Shown piece by piece: positions 20,437 through 22,650 of a DNA stretch of 22,650 bases. Origin of the DNA: Apostichopus leukothele (taxonomy: Eukaryota; Echinodermata; Holothuroidea; Aspidochirotida; Stichopodidae); contig JAAAKB020000021.1 of NCBI GenBank assembly GCA_010014835.2, forward strand, positions 2,443,776 to 2,466,425, written 5' to 3'. The notes beneath the pieces were generated by a model. It made no database searches. It was not told the origin of the DNA and saw only the letters and a program-made list of their open reading frames with translations. Position 1 is the first letter of the stretch. The number at the start of each line of letters is the position of its first letter. The position numbers were made by a program, and so were the translations under genes.

Positions 20437-20524
20437 GACTGTCTTATATATTTCTCAAACGTCAATGCGAAGCCGTATTGAAATCTTTAACTCCTCATTT
20501 AGGCGCCATGCTGGTGTTCACGTT
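20437..20524 (+). other. Possible small exon (acceptor and donor only)
   Basis: A pyrimidine-rich TTTATTTTTCAG acceptor and a GTAAGC donor bound 88 bases, which are less AT-rich than the flanks. An 88-base exon would turn phase 0 into phase 1, as is needed between the signal-like exon and the FReD exon. That frame, however, has an internal TGA after the Tyr of NVNAKPY. The other two frames are open (one reads TVLYISQTSMRSRIEIF). The reading is therefore unresolved and the exon may not be real. Confidence 0.15.
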
Positions 20525-21846
20525 GTAAGCTTACTTTGCAACTAATATTTTTTTTTTAAAAGCAACTGTCGTTCCTAAAATGATTTTGTTTTCCGTTCCA
20601 TCATACCATACCTGGGATTTGTACATACTGTAATAATATAATTGGTTTTAACAAACACACGACTTTGATTTATTATAACGCAAATTTCACGCTCCAAGTC
20701 ACTGTTTAAAGAGTGAGAAATTTGAAGAAAGGAAACGTTTTCCCGGTCGTTTCTTATATTTATTAGAACGAATAGTTCGAATTAATCAAAAGACAATAAA
20801 TAAGGCTAAGAATAATGATTATACAATAAAGGAGTTTAACTCAGCGAAAATTTCGCATCACACCATACGTTATGTTTGGAAGTTTGAAGGTAGTTTTATG
20901 ATTTCCAATTCCTATTATTTGACGGAGTGACATGAGAACTGATAACAGTATCTTTAGGCGAAGAAGAGACACGGAAAGTAAGTTGCAACACACTCGATGT
21001 TTATTTACTTACATTTTGTGCATATAAGATTGTTTATCTTAAACGTTGAAATTCTGGTTGATTGCACCTGTGTATTTTATCAAATAGTAATATGTGCTTA
21101 TGGCAACTTTATCTACAGGTAAGTGTCATACGTTCATTCAGTTCAAATGGAAATTTCACTATTCGTATAAAAAAAATATGACAGTTTCGACATATTATTT
21201 ATTTTCTACATACCTTGTTTTTTAACTTATGTGCCAATTCGTCCATTCATCAAATTGTGAGTTTGTTTATTGATTGAAACCGTATATTGTATTAAATAAT
21301 GAACCTGGCTTGTAATGTTTTCTAACATGAACTGGAGTACTTTGAAATGAATTTCCGTCTTCAGTTTTTATTCTGTCTACGTTCCTCATTTACACGTTAC
21401 TTAAATGCCATCAGAATGTATTAAACCAACTAGTTCATCGAGGAAGATAATTCAAAATAATTGATTAATTTCCTTGAAAGAAACACATAAGATATAACAA
21501 ATGAGACATATTTTTTAGGAACATCAATTAAACGTAATAACTGAAAGAAAAACATTTATTTTAACAGCCACTGTTATGCTGGTTTAAGCTCCGTATCTTT
21601 GGGAACTTCTATTGATTGAACTAAAGTATTCAAAGAAACAAATAGCTAAAACTCTGTGTTGTTTTGTTCGATTTTCATTCACTTGTATGCATACTTGTTA
21701 GACAAAAAAAAAAGTTATCCTGTTTCCTGCTTCACTTCATGGAAATGTATTTTCTATAGGATATGTCCTTACAAGTAAGCTTCAATGTGAATAACAAGCA
21801 CACTGGATAATTGTTATAATACATTATAATTATCTTTATTTTTCAG

Positions 21847-22016
21847 GTTCATCTTACTTCTACTACCAAGAGCCTGACTATCCGAGAGATTGCAAGGAAG
21901 TCTATGAACAATGTGATGATCAAACTGAATCTGGTATTTTCATGATTCAGCCTGACGGTGCTCCAGAACCTTTTGAGGTTTATTGCAATAATTCCATCGA
22001 TGGCGGAGGTTGGACG
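21847..22016 (+). CDS. Fibrinogen-related domain (FReD) protein, exon with domain N-terminus
   Basis: This exon lies between a TTATTTTTCAG acceptor and a GTACGT donor and is 170 bases; two leading bases complete a codon (phase 1) and it ends in phase 0 after Trp-Thr. It reads SSYFYYQEPDYPRDCKEVYE, QCDDQTESGIFMIQPDG, APEPFEVYCNN and SIDGGGWT. Hallmarks are the opening Pro-Arg-Asp-Cys, SGIFxIxP, PFEVYC (first conserved disulphide pair Cys of PRDC with Cys of VYC) and the GGGWT core. The family comprises secreted ficolin, tachylectin, FREP and tenascin-type lectins, which in invertebrates recognise acetylated sugars on microbes; an additional Cys in EQCDDQ is unusual and may pair with another chain. 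The PDYPRDC opening suggests a simple FReD protein with little ahead of it. Which subfamily it belongs to cannot be told from this part. Confidence 0.95.
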
Positions 22017-22414
22017 GTACGTTTTCTATATAAAGAAAATTAAGTTTGCACCATACTGTATTGTTGAATTTGTAGGGTGCAACATCTAACTTGGACACAA
22101 TAATGACCTAAGCTAAGACAACCTCTCTAGTAAACTTATTACACGACTTTCCACTTTATTCAATTAAAGGCATGATAAGGTTAAAACTCCTTTGTAATAT
22201 CTTTATTTTAAAAGGGGAAAAAACAATAATAATTTGTTTTATTTACGTAAAGAACATTTCGTGTAATCGATTCCACAACAAATACATTATGTGGCATCTC
22301 TATTTACATCAATTTGAAAGAATTACTCAAAATTAATATTGAAGAATAAAAGAAATGTCCGTCAAAAGATTAAATATTACGAAAAAAGAAAGATTTTTCT
22401 TCTATCTTCAACAG
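22017..22414 (+). other. FReD intron (398 bp)
   Basis: A GTACGT donor and a TTCTATCTTCAACAG acceptor bound this AT-rich intron. It falls between Trp-Thr and Val-Phe within the GGWTVFLRR segment and is phase 0. Nothing else is seen in it. Confidence 0.93.
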
Positions 22415-22650
22415 GTTTTCCTACGTCGAGTCGATGGCGCTGTAAATTTCTACCGTGACTGGAATGATTATAAAAACGGCTTCGGCTTTCTTCGTCGAGA
22501 GTTTTGGCTTGGTAATGACAACATTGCTTATTTGACAAATCAAGGCAACTATGAGCTACGAATCGACATGAAAAATGTCAACGGAAAACCATATTACGCC
22601 AAGTACAACCTCTTCAGAATTAGTGATGAAAGCAGTAACTACAGATTGAC
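22415..22650 (+). CDS. FReD protein, second domain exon (cut by window end)
   Basis: The frame continues directly from the previous exon: VFLRRVDGAVNFYRDW, NDYKNGFGFLRREFWLGND, NIAYLTNQGNYELRIDM, KNVNGKPYYAKYNLFRI and SDESSNYRLT. These are standard FReD motifs (QRR-like FLRR, DGxVNFYRxW, YKxGFG, EFWLGN, LTxQGNYELRxDM, YAxYxxF). The usual Gly of GEFWLGN is Arg here (RREFW), a mild departure. The window stops about 135 residues into a domain of roughly 215-220, before the calcium-binding Asp loop, the second disulphide and the acetyl-group pocket, so ligand specificity cannot be judged. The exon is at least 236 bases. Confidence 0.95.

Larger units (their letters stand above)
18106..21846 (+). 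other. AT-rich presumed 5' intron region of the FReD gene
   Basis: The stretch is very AT-rich with many stops. It ends in a good polypyrimidine tract and TTTCAG acceptor before 21847. The only open frame of note (19929-20117) overlaps a direct repeat and is unsupported. One acceptor-donor pair at 20437-20524 is given on its own. Small pairs such as TTTAG-20 bases-GTAAGT at 20958-20977 and a 15-base one near 21760 also exist, but no coding evidence supports them. Confidence 0.45.

Noticed and set aside
20958-20977. 20-base micro-exon between TTTAG and GTAAGT
   Set aside because: The splice sites look fair, but its length does not restore the reading phase needed by the FReD exon and there is no other support.
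1-22650. CRISPR array, bacterial operon, or retroviral/LTR element
   Set aside because: There are no regularly spaced short direct repeats, no ribosome-binding-site-led gene strings, and no reverse transcriptase, integrase or capsid motifs or long terminal repeats. Splice-bounded exons show that the DNA is from an animal nuclear genome.

Overview
This is a eukaryotic, AT-rich, intron-rich window. It most likely comes from a marine invertebrate deuterostome; a sea cucumber or other echinoderm is my best guess, from the fibrinogen-related immune-type gene, tRNA-derived SINEs and SNRK structure, but this is an inference. Only two protein genes can be identified, and both are partial. There is no sign of operons, and almost all of the longer open frames in the window are chance frames in AT-rich DNA.

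Minus strand, left and centre: the first two coding exons of SNRK, a Ser/Thr kinase of the AMPK-related family, lie at 12322-12199 and 10831-10358. They join in frame through GT-AG sites and give residues 1-199, including the Gly-rich loop, catalytic Lys, [11 protein letters not shown], the activation-loop Thr and APE. The exon coding for the rest of the kinase domain should lie further left. I do not see it in positions 1-10357, so this stretch looks like one very large intron. It holds a G-rich tract at the left edge, a four-copy 83-91 bp minisatellite (5121-5453), a tRNA-derived SINE on the minus strand (about 6916-7265), a C17 run, two small perfect hairpins (7450-7506), a tRNA-Thr-like cloverleaf with its own T-run terminator (8206-8279) and a SINE-like ATT tail (about 8500-8607).

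Centre, 12323-18025: the SNRK upstream region has an inverted pair of CRE-type sites 264-294 bp before the start codon. Further out is a degenerate 127-134 bp tandem repeat whose copies carry spaced TGACCT-type half-sites. This zone also holds a GC-rich hairpin, poly-G and G-rich tracts, a perfect X-box (RFX-type) motif and a well supported 254-bp non-autonomous hAT transposon (16896-17149) with terminal inverted repeats, a decayed 8-bp target duplication and a TACTCG-rich interior.

Right, plus strand: two exons of a fibrinogen-related domain (FReD) protein, 21847-22016 and 22415-22650, join in phase 0 and cover about the N-terminal 60% of the domain; the window ends inside it. A signal-peptide-like exon with a donor site lies at 18026-18105, 255 bp after an NF-kB-type site. 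It needs a one-base shift to be open, so its link to the FReD gene is a hypothesis. The two genes face away from each other and I see no functional link between them.
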